A DNA stretch of 50,253 bases from contig SLRZ01000147.1 in NCBI GenBank assembly GCA_007130695.1, positions 1 through 50,253 on the forward strand, given 5' to 3'. The translations under genes and the position numbers were made by a program. The notes under the pieces are model-generated. The model saw only the letters and a program-made list of their open reading frames with translations. It ran no database searches and had not been told where the DNA came from. Positions 1 to 7,903 of this stretch are shown here, piece by piece; positions within the stretch are counted from its first letter, which is position 1; each line of letters opens with the position of its first letter. The DNA comes from Nitriliruptoraceae bacterium (lineage in GTDB: Bacteria > Actinomycetota > Nitriliruptoria > Nitriliruptorales > Nitriliruptoraceae).

Positions 1-666
1 CACTGGATGCACAACGGCATGGTGCAGATGGGCGAGGACAAGATGTCCAAGTCGATCGGCAACGTCGTCGCGCTCGAGGAGGCGGTCGGCAACTGGGGCC
101 AGGGGCCCTTGCGCCTGTGGTACCTCTCGGCCCACCACCGCAGCCCGCTGACCTACGACAGTGAGCGACTCACCGACGCGAGTGCGGTCCACCGGCGCTT
201 CGTCACCTTCCTGCGCAGCGCCCGGCGGGCCGCGGGCGACATCGCCGCGGACGCCGCCGCCGCGGAATCGCACCGGGACGCCTTCCGTGCCGCCATGGAC
301 GACGACCTCAACGCCCCCCAGGCCGTCGCCGCCCTCCACGAGCTCATCACCGACGGCAACGAGCGGCTCACCAAGGCCGAGGCCGGCCACGACGACGCCC
401 GTGCCGCGGTCGCCGGACTGGCCGACACGCTGGTGGAGATCGGCGACGGGGTGCTCGGGCTGGCACTGGAGGCCGCACTGACCGAGGCCGCCGAGCGGGA
501 GCGCCAGCTCGCCCCGCTCGTCCAGCAGCTGCTCGCCCAGCGCAGCGCCGCCCGGGCGGACAAGGATTTCGCGGCCGCGGACGCGATCCGCGACCAGCTC
601 ACGTCCGCCGGCGTGGTCGTCGAGGACCGGCCCGACGGGGCGCGCTGGTACGTCGACGAGGCGTGA
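1..666 (+). CDS. cysS: Cysteinyl-tRNA synthetase, C-terminal part (5' truncated by window edge)
   Basis: Class I aminoacyl-tRNA synthetase that charges tRNA-Cys. Only the last 221 residues are in the window; the reading frame is open from base 1. The ATP-binding KMSKS loop lies at bases 40-54 (preceded by GED). The helical DALR region follows with the family phrase AMDDDLNAP, and the C-terminal segment contains KDFAAADAIRDQL and a final DGARWYVDEA, both typical of CysS. MshC (cysteine ligase of mycothiol synthesis) is a close paralogue, but the C-terminal DFAAADAIRD segment and the linkage to rlmB fit CysS better. The stop overlaps the rlmB start by 4 bases (GTGA), so the two are probably co-translated. 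Confidence 0.93.
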   Translation, partial: HWMHNGMVQMGEDKMSKSIGNVVALEEAVGNWGQGPLRLWYLSAHHRSPLTYDSERLTDASAVHRRFVTFLRSARRAAGDIAADAAAAESHRDAFRAAMDDDLNAPQAVAALHELITDGNERLTKAEAGHDDARAAVAGLADTLVEIGDGVLGLALEAALTEAAERERQLAPLVQQLLAQRSAARADKDFAAADAIRDQLTSAGVVVEDRPDGARWYVDEA

Positions 667-1430
667 GTTCCCGACGTCGAGGCAACCGCGAACCCGACCG
701 CGTCGTGGGTGGGCTGCACCCCGTCCGCGAGCTGTTGCGCGCCGGGACGCCACTGCGGCGGCTGCTGGTCGCCGAGGGTCGTGACACCTCGCCGGTCGTG
801 GACGAGATCCACGAGCTCGCGGGGGCGAACGGCGTGCGGGTCGAGCGGGTGGCCCGCGCGGACCTCGACGCACGCGCCGAGGGGCTGGTGCACCAGGGCG
901 TGCTCGCGCTGGCACCCCCGTTCGCCTACGCCACCCTCGAGCAGGTGCTCCAGCGGACGGACGGGGAGCCGCCGCTGCTGGTCGCGCTGGACGGCGTGAC
1001 CGACCCCCACAACCTCGGTTCGATCGCGCGGACGGCCGAGGCGGTCGGTGCCCACGGTCTGCTGCTGCCCTCGCGACGCGCCGCCGGGATCACGCCCACG
1101 GCGGAGAAGTCGGCCGCCGGCGCGCTGGCGCACCTGCCGGTCGTGCGCTTGTCGAACCTGGTGCGCGATCTGCAGAGCCTCAAGGAGCGCCACGTCTGGA
1201 TCGTGGGGCTCGACGGGGACGGGCCCGAACCGGTCGGTGCGTGCCGACTGCTCGACGAACCCCTCACCCTCGTGATCGGCGCTGAAGGGCGGGGTCTGGC
1301 CCGTCTGACGCGGGAATCGTGCGATGCGCTGGTCCACATCCCGATGCGCGGCGAGGTCGGCTCGCTGAACGCCTCGGTCGCCGCGGGGATCGCCCTGTAC
1401 GAGGTGACGCGGCGACGTGCCGCCGGCTGA
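663..1430 (+). CDS. rlmB: 23S rRNA (guanosine-2'-O)-methyltransferase RlmB, TrmH/SpoU family
   Basis: SPOUT-fold methyltransferase (255 aa) using SAM to methylate a ribose 2'-hydroxyl in 23S rRNA (family role: G2251 in E. coli numbering). The short N-terminal substrate-binding domain starts with the typical VGGLHPVRELL. The three SpoU motifs are visible: NLGSIARTAEAVGAHG, IGAEGRGL, and GSLNASVAAGIALYE at the C-terminus that forms the knotted SAM site. The GTG start sits in the cysS stop (4-base overlap). It lies between cysS and a SigH-type sigma factor, the order known from Firmicutes. A different rRNA or tRNA target cannot be excluded. Confidence 0.93.
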   Translation: MSSRRRGNREPDRVVGGLHPVRELLRAGTPLRRLLVAEGRDTSPVVDEIHELAGANGVRVERVARADLDARAEGLVHQGVLALAPPFAYATLEQVLQRTDGEPPLLVALDGVTDPHNLGSIARTAEAVGAHGLLLPSRRAAGITPTAEKSAAGALAHLPVVRLSNLVRDLQSLKERHVWIVGLDGDGPEPVGACRLLDEPLTLVIGAEGRGLARLTRESCDALVHIPMRGEVGSLNASVAAGIALYEVTRRRAAG

Positions 1431-1546
1431 GGTGCACCCCGCGCATATCAGTCCCACCCGTCCGCAACCCCGGGCCACCTCGGTCGTTGGACCACCCGAA
1501 CACCTGGACGAGACAACCCTCGGCGCCCAGGTGGTGGAGGTCCCTC

Positions 1547-2185
1547 ATGGTGGCGGAAGCGGGTTCGCTCGCGACCGAGACGATCCAGGACGTCGCCGAC
1601 GACGTCCTGGTCGAGCGCTACCGCGCAGGTGACCAGGACGCGCTGTCCGAACTGCTCCGGCGCTACCGCGGGTTCGCCCGCTCCAAGGCGCGCACCTACT
1701 TCCTCGTCGGCGGCGACCGTGAGGACGTGATCCAGGAGGGCATGATCGGCCTGTACAAGGCCGTCCGCGATTTCTCCTCCACCAGTGGTGCCTCCTTCCG
1801 TTCGTTCGCCGAGCTGTGCATCACCCGGCAGGTGCTCACCGCGGTCAAGACCGCCACGCGCCAGAAGCACGCGCCGCTGAACAGCTATGTCTCCTTCGAC
1901 CGTCCGCACGACGACGACCCCCAGCGCACCGTCGGTGAGTCGCTCGCGGTCGAGAACGGCGCGGACCCGCTCGAGATGATCGTCGAGTCCGACGAACTGG
2001 CCCGCCTGCAGTCCGCGTTCGACGAGGTGCTCTCGGGCCTCGAGGTCGACGTGCTGCAGCTCTACGTGGACGGGCGCAGCTACCAGGAGATCGCCGAGCT
2101 GCTCGGCCGTCGGGTGAAGTCGATCGACAACGCCATCCAGCGCATCAAGCGCAAGCTCGAGCAGCGCATCGAGGCCTCACGCTGA
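1547..2185 (+). CDS. sigH: RNA polymerase sigma factor of the SigH/Spo0H type
   Basis: A 212-residue sigma-70-family factor with region 2 (DALSELLRRYRGFARSKAR, then REDVIQEGMIGLYKAVRDF) and region 4 (SYQEIAELLGRRVKSIDNA, a helix-turn-helix). The phrases REDVIQEGMIGLYK, FAELCITRQ, TATRQKHAPLNSY and KSIDNAIQRIKRKLE are nearly those of Bacillus SigH (Spo0H), so I place it there rather than with ECF factors. The ATG at 1547 is chosen because GGAGG lies at 1536-1540, six bases upstream; the frame stays open further upstream but without a ribosome site. No anti-sigma gene is adjacent. In Firmicutes this factor drives the transition state, sporulation and competence; its regulon here is unknown. Confidence 0.9.
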   Translation: MVAEAGSLATETIQDVADDVLVERYRAGDQDALSELLRRYRGFARSKARTYFLVGGDREDVIQEGMIGLYKAVRDFSSTSGASFRSFAELCITRQVLTAVKTATRQKHAPLNSYVSFDRPHDDDPQRTVGESLAVENGADPLEMIVESDELARLQSAFDEVLSGLEVDVLQLYVDGRSYQEIAELLGRRVKSIDNAIQRIKRKLEQRIEASR

Positions 2186-2196
2186 AGCTCCCTGCC

Positions 2197-2229
2197 GTTC
2201 GGGCCTTCTCGACGGGGGGAGGCCCGAGC
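2197..2229 (+). terminator. GC-rich hairpin after sigH
   Basis: Inverted repeat just past the sigH stop: TCGGGCCT at 2199-2206 pairs with AGGCCCGA at 2220-2227, extendable by a G-T and a G-C pair to 2197/2229, with a 13-base loop. No T-run follows, so it would be an actinobacterial hairpin-only terminator or an RNA 3' end processing structure. It separates sigH from the peptidase gene. Confidence 0.4.
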
Positions 2230-2332
2230 ACCGCGTGGTGCGAGACGGTGGGCGGCGCGCCGCGCGCGGTGGGTTCGGCCGCCCTACGGTTCGTGCGGTC
2301 ACCCGCTCCCACCGTAGGAAGGCTGCCCGGAC

Positions 2333-4306
2333 GTGCGCCCACAGGACCTCGAGCACCTCGCCGTGCCCTCCCAGCCGCAGCTGCACCCCGACGGCACCCG
2401 AATCGCCTACGTCCAGGCCGAAGTCGACACCGACGAGGACCGCACGTTCTCGGCCATCCACCTCTGGGACGGGACCCGCAGCCGCCGGTTCACCCACGGA
2501 CCCTCCGACACCACGCCGCGGTGGTCACCCGACGGCCGGCACCTGGCCTTCCTCCGCAAGGGGCCCGAGGACGGTGCGGTGCCCCAGCTGGTGGTCATGC
2601 CCGCCGACGGCGGCGAGGCCGGACGCCGCACGGAGCTGCCCCGCGGCATCACGGAGCTCGCCTGGGCACCGGACTCGCGCCACCTCGTGGTCGTCGGCGC
2701 CGAGTGGGCGGGCGACCTTGCGGACCTCGACGACGAGGAACGTGCACGGCGACCGCGGCGCATCACCCGTCTGCCCTACCGCGGCGACGGGCAGGGCTAC
2801 CTCAGCGACCGCCACGAGCACCTGTGGCTGATCGACCGCGACGGCGGGCAGGAGGCGGTCCGCCTCACCTGGGGGGAGCACGACGAGTCCGACCCGGCGT
2901 TCCGTTCCGACGGTCGCCGGGTGCTGTTCCTCGGCGACCGCGGCGAGGTCGGGGAGCTCGACCCGTCCGTGCTGCCGTGGGAGGTCGACACCGACACCCT
3001 CGAGGTCCAGGCGGTGGGCCCGCCGGGGATGTGGAACTGGATCGGCGAGGGACCCGACGGCGAGGTGTACCTGGCCGGCCTGCGCGAGCCCTGGGACTGG
3101 CCGGGCGTGAACCGGCTGTGGCGGTGTGCCCCAGACGGCGAGGGATTCACGCTGACGGACCTCACCGGGCACCTCGACCGGGACGTGCTGCCCGGCTCGC
3201 CCGGGGTGGCGCCGGCCGGCCCCCAGTTCGTCGACGGCGGGTTCGTGACCGCCCTCGACGACCGCGGGCGCACCGGGGTGGTCTTCCTGTCGCTGGACGC
3301 GGCCGGCGGCGAACCCGAGGTGCTGCTGTCCGGCCCCCGCTGTGTGACCGGTTTCTCCGTGCGTCACGACCGTTCCGCGATCGCCTTCACCGCCACCGAC
3401 CCCGCCACGCCCGGTGAGCTCGGCTGGTGGGAGGGCGGCCGTGAACGCACGCTGACCGACCTCGCGCGGGCCTTCCGCACCGAGGTGGACGTGCGGCCCA
3501 CGGAGCGCTTCGTCTTCGAACGCGCCGGTGTCGACCTGGACGTCTGGGCGACACTGCCCGACCGTCTCGACGACGCCGAGCCCGGCACCGTGCCCGTCCT
3601 GCTGTCCATCCACGGCGGGCCGACCGCCCAGTACGGCGAGTACTTCCACGACGAGTTCCAGGTCCACGCCGGTGCCGGCTATCTGGTGGTGGGTACCAAC
3701 CCGCGGGGGTCCTCGGGCCGCGGCACCGATTGGGCGCGCGCGGTCGTCGGTGCCTGGAGCGACCCCGACTCGGTCGACATGCTGGACCTGCGCGCGGTCG
3801 TGGACGCCACGCTGGAGCGCTACCCGCAGGCCGACCCCGACCGGGTCGGCGTCATGGGCGGCTCCTACGGGGGGTACGCCGTGGCGCGAATCATCGCGCG
3901 CGACCACCGGTTCCGCTCTGCGGTCGCCGAGCGCGGCCTGTTGCAGTGGGAGTCGTTCAGCGGGACCTCCGACATCGGGCCGTACTTCGACCGCATGTTC
4001 CTCGGGGCCGGGTTGGCCGACGGGGCCGACGTGCACCACGCGGCGAGCCCCATCCGGCTCGCCGGGGACGTCAGCACCCCCACGCTCGTGGTCCACAGCG
4101 AAGCGGACTGGCGCTGCCCCATCGAGCAGGGAGAGCAGCTGTTCGTGGCCCTCAAACGTGCCGGGGTGACCACGGAGATGGTGCGCTTCCCCGACGAGGG
4201 CCACGAGCTGTCCCGGTCGGGCTCGCCCCGGCACCGCGTCGAGCGTTTCGAGATCCTGCTCGACTGGCACCGCCGCTTCCTGCGCAGCGCAGCGGACGGT
4301 GCGTGA
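2333..4306 (+). CDS. S9 family prolyl-oligopeptidase-like serine peptidase
   Basis: 657-residue protein of the dipeptidyl-peptidase/acylaminoacyl-peptidase group. The N-terminal half is a beta-propeller with TolB/PD40-like repeats (for example SQPQLHPDGTRIAYVQ and TPRWSPDGRHLAFL). The C-terminal third is an alpha/beta hydrolase with the nucleophile elbow GGSYGG (Ser511), Asp592 in SEADWRCP and His624 in DEGHELSR, a complete catalytic triad. The oxyanion/HGGP element (SIHGGPTAQY) is present. There is no signal peptide, so it is probably cytoplasmic and trims short peptides. GTG start at 2333. The stop overlaps the next gene's ATG by one base, indicating an operon with the FAD oxidase. Confidence 0.88.
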   Translation: MRPQDLEHLAVPSQPQLHPDGTRIAYVQAEVDTDEDRTFSAIHLWDGTRSRRFTHGPSDTTPRWSPDGRHLAFLRKGPEDGAVPQLVVMPADGGEAGRRTELPRGITELAWAPDSRHLVVVGAEWAGDLADLDDEERARRPRRITRLPYRGDGQGYLSDRHEHLWLIDRDGGQEAVRLTWGEHDESDPAFRSDGRRVLFLGDRGEVGELDPSVLPWEVDTDTLEVQAVGPPGMWNWIGEGPDGEVYLAGLREPWDWPGVNRLWRCAPDGEGFTLTDLTGHLDRDVLPGSPGVAPAGPQFVDGGFVTALDDRGRTGVVFLSLDAAGGEPEVLLSGPRCVTGFSVRHDRSAIAFTATDPATPGELGWWEGGRERTLTDLARAFRTEVDVRPTERFVFERAGVDLDVWATLPDRLDDAEPGTVPVLLSIHGGPTAQYGEYFHDEFQVHAGAGYLVVGTNPRGSSGRGTDWARAVVGAWSDPDSVDMLDLRAVVDATLERYPQADPDRVGVMGGSYGGYAVARIIARDHRFRSAVAERGLLQWESFSGTSDIGPYFDRMFLGAGLADGADVHHAASPIRLAGDVSTPTLVVHSEADWRCPIEQGEQLFVALKRAGVTTEMVRFPDEGHELSRSGSPRHRVERFEILLDWHRRFLRSAADGA

Positions 4307-5661
4307 TGGCCGTCGCCGTGATCGACGCGCTCGCCGCCGGACTCCCCGCCGACGCCCTGACCACTGATCCCGACGTGATCGAGGGCTACCGCCGTGACCG
4401 GGCGATGACGGCCGAGCCGGGCACCCCCGTCGCGCTCGTGCGCCCCGCCGACACCGCCCAGGTGCAGACCACGATGCGGATCGCCACCGCACACGGGGTG
4501 CCGGTCGTGCCCAGGGGTGCGGGGACGGGCCTGTCCGGCGGTGCCACCGCCGTCGAGGGCGCGATCACCCTGTCCACCGAGCGGCTGCGCCACTGCGAGA
4601 TCGACCCCACCTCGATGCTGGCGGTGGTGGGACCCGGACTGTTCAACGCCGAGGTGAAGGCCGCCGCCGCGGCGCACGGCCTGTGGTATCCGCCCGACCC
4701 GTCCTCGTTCGAGATCTGCTCGATCGGCGGGAACCTGGCGACCAACGCCGGGGGCCTGTGCTGCGTGAAGTACGGGGTGACGACCGACTACGTGCTCGGG
4801 CTCGAGGTCGTGCTCGCCGACGGCTCGCTCGTCCGGCTCGGCGGGCGCACGATCAAGGACGTCGCCGGCCTCGACCTCAAGCGGCTGTTCGTCGGCTCCG
4901 AGGGGACCCTGGGCATCATCACCGGGGCCACCCTGCGCCTGCGTCCCGCCGCACCTGCGGTCGACACCGTCGTGGCCACGTTCGCCGGCGTGGCCGACGC
5001 CGGTCGGGCCGTGGCCCGGGTGGTCGGCGAGGTCCGGCCCTCCGCCCTCGAACTGATGGACCGGGCCGCCGTCGCCGCGGTCGAACGGGTCCGGCCGATG
5101 GGCCTCGACGCCGACATCGGGGCGCTGTTGTTGGCGCAGGGCGAGGGCGGCAGCGCCGAGTCGGCACGGATCGCCACCGCCTGCGAGGAGGCCGGCGCCA
5201 CCTACGCCGCGGTCAGTGCGGACCCCGAGCAGGGGGAGATGCTGATGGCCGCCCGCCGGATGGCGATCCCCTGCGTGGAGCGGCTGGGCACCGTGATGAT
5301 CGAGGACGTCGGAGTCCCCGTACCCCGCATCCCCGAGCTGCTGGAGCGGGTGGCCGGGATCTCCGAGCGGCACACCACCGCGATCCCCGTCATCGGACAC
5401 GCCGGCGACGGCAACTTCCATCCCCTGGTGACCTTCGACCCGCAGGACGCGGAGGCGGCCGCCCGTGCACGGGTGGCGTTCGACGAGGTGATGGACGCGG
5501 CGCTGGACCTCGGCGGCACCGTCACCGGCGAACACGGTGTGGGGACGCTGAAGACCCGCCACCTCGAAGCGCAGGTCGGCCCGGAGGTGATGGCGCTCTC
5601 GCGGCGGATCAAGCAGGCCCTGGACCCCGACGGGATCCTCAACCCCGGCAAGTGGCTCTAG
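4306..5661 (+). CDS. FAD-binding oxidase of the GlcD/D-lactate dehydrogenase family
   Basis: 451-residue flavoprotein with an N-terminal FAD_binding_4 (VAO-type) domain: VVPRGAGTGLSGGATA binds the pyrophosphate, and CSIGGNLATNAGGLCCVKYG and GTLGIITGATLRLRP follow. The C-terminal oxidase domain has the metal/substrate histidines in IGHAGDGNFHPLV and GEHGVGTLK, typical of enzymes oxidising 2-hydroxyacids such as glycolate or D-lactate. The ATG at 4306 shares its A with the stop of the upstream peptidase. No GlcE/GlcF partner genes are adjacent, so it may act alone or with an unlinked Fe-S subunit. The exact substrate cannot be read from sequence. Confidence 0.88.
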   Translation: MAVAVIDALAAGLPADALTTDPDVIEGYRRDRAMTAEPGTPVALVRPADTAQVQTTMRIATAHGVPVVPRGAGTGLSGGATAVEGAITLSTERLRHCEIDPTSMLAVVGPGLFNAEVKAAAAAHGLWYPPDPSSFEICSIGGNLATNAGGLCCVKYGVTTDYVLGLEVVLADGSLVRLGGRTIKDVAGLDLKRLFVGSEGTLGIITGATLRLRPAAPAVDTVVATFAGVADAGRAVARVVGEVRPSALELMDRAAVAAVERVRPMGLDADIGALLLAQGEGGSAESARIATACEEAGATYAAVSADPEQGEMLMAARRMAIPCVERLGTVMIEDVGVPVPRIPELLERVAGISERHTTAIPVIGHAGDGNFHPLVTFDPQDAEAAARARVAFDEVMDAALDLGGTVTGEHGVGTLKTRHLEAQVGPEVMALSRRIKQALDPDGILNPGKWL

Positions 5662-5663
5662 GG

Positions 5664-6158
5664 TCAGACGCTGACGTCGGTCCTGGGTGTCCCGAGCATT
5701 CCCTCGGCACAGAGGCGGGCGGTGACGTCGGCGAGCAGACGCTCCACGGTGGTCTGTGCGACCCGGTGCAGCGCGAGCGTGTCCGCCGCGGCACCGACCG
5801 CCCCACCGGGGGGCCGGTAACGGCCCTCGAAGATCACGGTCGCCACCCCCCGCATCTCGTGCAGACCGATCTCCCCGTCCAGGGAGGGCAGCAGTCTCGC
5901 GCTGGGCCCTTCGCCGATCGCGCGGCCGGCCGGTTCCCACGACATGGTCCGCCAGGAACTCTTGCCCAGCGACCAGGGCTCGCCGATGCGGATCTCGACC
6001 GGGCGGGCGAACTGCCACCCGCTGACGAGCACGACCCAGTGGCCCGGGCCGGACTGGCGGACCACGGGGAGCCACCGACCGGGGTCGCCGAGGAACGCCT
6101 CGCGCAGCTCGGACGGCTCGCCGGGGGCGGGGAGGAAGGCGCGCACTGACTGGATCAT
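5664..6158 (-). CDS. SRPBCC-like small protein of unknown function
   Basis: 164-residue protein with features of the START/SRPBCC (polyketide cyclase-like) fold: alternating beta segments in the first 110 residues, then GRYRPPGGAVGAAAD and a long C-terminal helix (LHRVAQTTVERLLADVTARL) that would cover the ligand pocket. This C-terminal pattern is common in actinobacterial SRPBCC proteins. The ATG at 6158 has GGAGA upstream at 6164-6168 on the minus strand. It converges with the FAD oxidase with only two bases between stops. No ligand or function can be assigned. Confidence 0.7.
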   Translation of the reverse strand: MIQSVRAFLPAPGEPSELREAFLGDPGRWLPVVRQSGPGHWVVLVSGWQFARPVEIRIGEPWSLGKSSWRTMSWEPAGRAIGEGPSARLLPSLDGEIGLHEMRGVATVIFEGRYRPPGGAVGAAADTLALHRVAQTTVERLLADVTARLCAEGMLGTPRTDVSV

Positions 6159-6331
6159 TGGGGTCTCCGCGAGGTGGCATGTCGGCGGTGTACTCCTCAG
6201 AGAGTCTCCCTCGCGGCCCGTCGCCGGCAGCGACGGATGACACCAGTCCGCGGGGCCGAAGGTCCATACCGCCGGCGGGCACGGTCACCGTGGCCCCGGA
6301 GGTCGCGGATCGCAGCCCGGGCCACGGGTCG

Positions 6332-6373
6332 CTAGGGCCCTTCGGCCCGACGCGGGGCGTCGCTGGGCCCTAG
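6332..6373. promoter_or_regulatory. Nested inverted repeats containing a DosR-like 5-4-5 palindrome, upstream of the NnrS-like gene
   Basis: Within the 350-base non-coding gap 6159-6508, CTAGGGCCC (6332-6340) is perfectly inverted at GGGCCCTAG (6365-6373), and CGACGC (6348-6353) is inverted at GCGTCG (6357-6362). The left arm also starts the 14-bp palindrome GGGCC-CTTC-GGCCC (6335-6348), the same 5-4-5 layout as the mycobacterial DosR box (GGGAC-N4-GTCCC). It lies about 160 bases upstream of the membrane-protein start. The rest of the gap (6160-6330, 6374-6498) shows nothing I can name apart from the RBS GGAGG at 6499-6503. Confidence 0.5.
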
Positions 6374-6508
6374 GAGCCCGCTGCCGGAGCTGGTCGCATG
6401 GTCCTCGGCACCCGGAGCCGGAGCCAGGCCACTCACGAGCACACCACCGGGGCCCCGTCTGGTCGACGCGGCTGGCCGACCCTGTGAGTCACCGCCCCGG
6501 AGGAACCC

Positions 6509-7774
6509 ATGTCCCGAGCCGTCTCGTTCGCCCCCCTGCCCGTGGTCGGCCAGGGCACCGGGCGCGCCCGGGGCCGCTCGCCCTTCGCGGCGTCGGCGCC
6601 CAGCATCGCCATCGCTCTGGCCTACCTCGTGGCCGTCCTGGTCTGGCTGGTGATCGGCGACGCACTCCCCGGCGGCCGCTGGCTGGCCGTCCACCTGTTC
6701 ACCCTCGGGGTGCTGACCAACCTGGTGCTGACCTTCAGCGAGCACTTCGCGAGGACCGTGACCCGGACGCCGGGGGAGCGCGCGTGGTGGTGGCCGGTCG
6801 TCACCAACGTCGGGATCATGGGGGTCCTGCTCGGCGCCGCCGGTCACCAGTGGCTGCTCGCGGCGGGCGGCACCATCCTCACGGGGGCCGTGTTCGCCGC
6901 CTACTGGCGGCTGCGCCGTATGCGCCGGGCGGCGATCGGTGCCCGGTTCGCGTGGATCGTGCGGGTCTACGAACGTGCCCACGGCGCGTTCATCCATGCC
7001 GCCGTCCTCGGGATCGTCCTCGGGGTGGGGCTGGTCTCCGGTGGTTGGTACCTCGGTGTGCGCGCCGCCCACCTCCACGCCAACGTGCTCGGCTGGGGCG
7101 GACTGACCCTGCTGGCGACGCTCGTCTTCTTCGGACCGACGATGGCGCGGACCCGCATCGAACCCGGCGCGGACGGTCGGGCGGCGCGGGCACTGCGTCA
7201 CGGGGCCACGGGCCTGACCGTCGGCGTGGTCCTGCTGCTGCTCACCGGCGCCCCCGGGGCCCTGGGCACGGCGGCACGCCTCGGCGCCGCCGTCGGGTTG
7301 GCCGTCCTGGCCTGGGCGGCCACCGTGGTCTGCCTGCCCGTCGCCCGGGCGGCCCTGGGTGCTAAGCCGACCGCACCGCGCTGGCCGCTGATCGCCGTGT
7401 GCGTCTGGTTCCCGCTGGTGGTCTGGGCCGACGTCCTCGTCGTGGCCACCGGCCAGTGGCGGTGGCTCGACGCCCTGGGCGCAGCGGCGCTGGCCGGCGT
7501 GCTCGCCCAGGCGGTGGTCGTGACCCTCACCTATCTCGCCCCGATGCTGCGGGGGCGCAGCACGCCGGAACGCGACGCGGTCCGGACGCGGCTGGAGGTC
7601 GGCGCCCGCACACGTGCAGCGGCCTTCCAGGTCGGGGCGGGCCTCGTCGTGCTCGCCTCGGCGAGGATCGTCGACGTGCCGTACGGGGCGGCGGTCGGGT
7701 GGGCGTTGCTGATCGGGGTGCTGCTCGCGACCGCGACCGCGGTCGCGTGGCGTCTCCCGCGCCCCGAGGCCTGA
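6509..7774 (+). CDS. NnrS-like / copper-oxidase-associated multi-spanning membrane protein
   Basis: 421 residues with about twelve hydrophobic segments. Conserved histidine-containing helices resemble the membrane half of NnrS-type and actinobacterial copper-oxidase/nitrite-reductase fusion proteins: HLFTLGVLTNLVLTFSEHF and HLHANVLGWGGLTLLATLVF followed by GPTMARTRI. No cupredoxin (multicopper oxidase) domain follows, so only the membrane unit is present. The family is linked to heme/copper and nitrogen-oxide metabolism, but the biochemical role is not settled. ATG at 6509 with GGAGG five bases upstream. The DosR-like palindrome upstream suggests induction by hypoxia or redox stress. Confidence 0.65.
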   Translation: MSRAVSFAPLPVVGQGTGRARGRSPFAASAPSIAIALAYLVAVLVWLVIGDALPGGRWLAVHLFTLGVLTNLVLTFSEHFARTVTRTPGERAWWWPVVTNVGIMGVLLGAAGHQWLLAAGGTILTGAVFAAYWRLRRMRRAAIGARFAWIVRVYERAHGAFIHAAVLGIVLGVGLVSGGWYLGVRAAHLHANVLGWGGLTLLATLVFFGPTMARTRIEPGADGRAARALRHGATGLTVGVVLLLLTGAPGALGTAARLGAAVGLAVLAWAATVVCLPVARAALGAKPTAPRWPLIAVCVWFPLVVWADVLVVATGQWRWLDALGAAALAGVLAQAVVVTLTYLAPMLRGRSTPERDAVRTRLEVGARTRAAAFQVGAGLVVLASARIVDVPYGAAVGWALLIGVLLATATAVAWRLPRPEA

Positions 7775-7778
7775 ACGT

Positions 7779-7820
7779 GGGGTGACCGACGGTCCCCCGG
7801 CTTTGGGGCCGTGCGGCCCT
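7779..7820. promoter_or_regulatory. Putative DosR-type operator(s) upstream of the PPOX gene
   Basis: Two dyads in the 129-base gap: GACC-GAC-GGTC at 7784-7794, flanked by G-run and C-run, and GGGCC-GTGC-GGCCC at 7806-7819. The second repeats the exact half-sites and spacing of the palindrome at 6335-6348. The site lies 85 bases before the chosen ATG of the flavoprotein gene. PPOX-family genes are familiar members of dormancy regulons in actinobacteria. Regulator identity is inference; no DosR gene is in the window. Confidence 0.45.
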
Positions 7821-7903
7821 GATTTCCGGTGTCCCGGTCCGGCATGCTCGAAGCTGACAGGCGGCGTCCGAGAGGGGGCGTCGCGCGCCGAGGAGCCGGG
7901 TGG

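Noticed and set aside
1-666. MshC (mycothiol cysteine ligase) instead of CysS
   Set aside because: The C-terminal CysS phrases (KDFAAADAIRDQL, DGARWYVDEA) and the rlmB linkage favour CysS; the catalytic N-terminal half is outside the window so it is not absolute.
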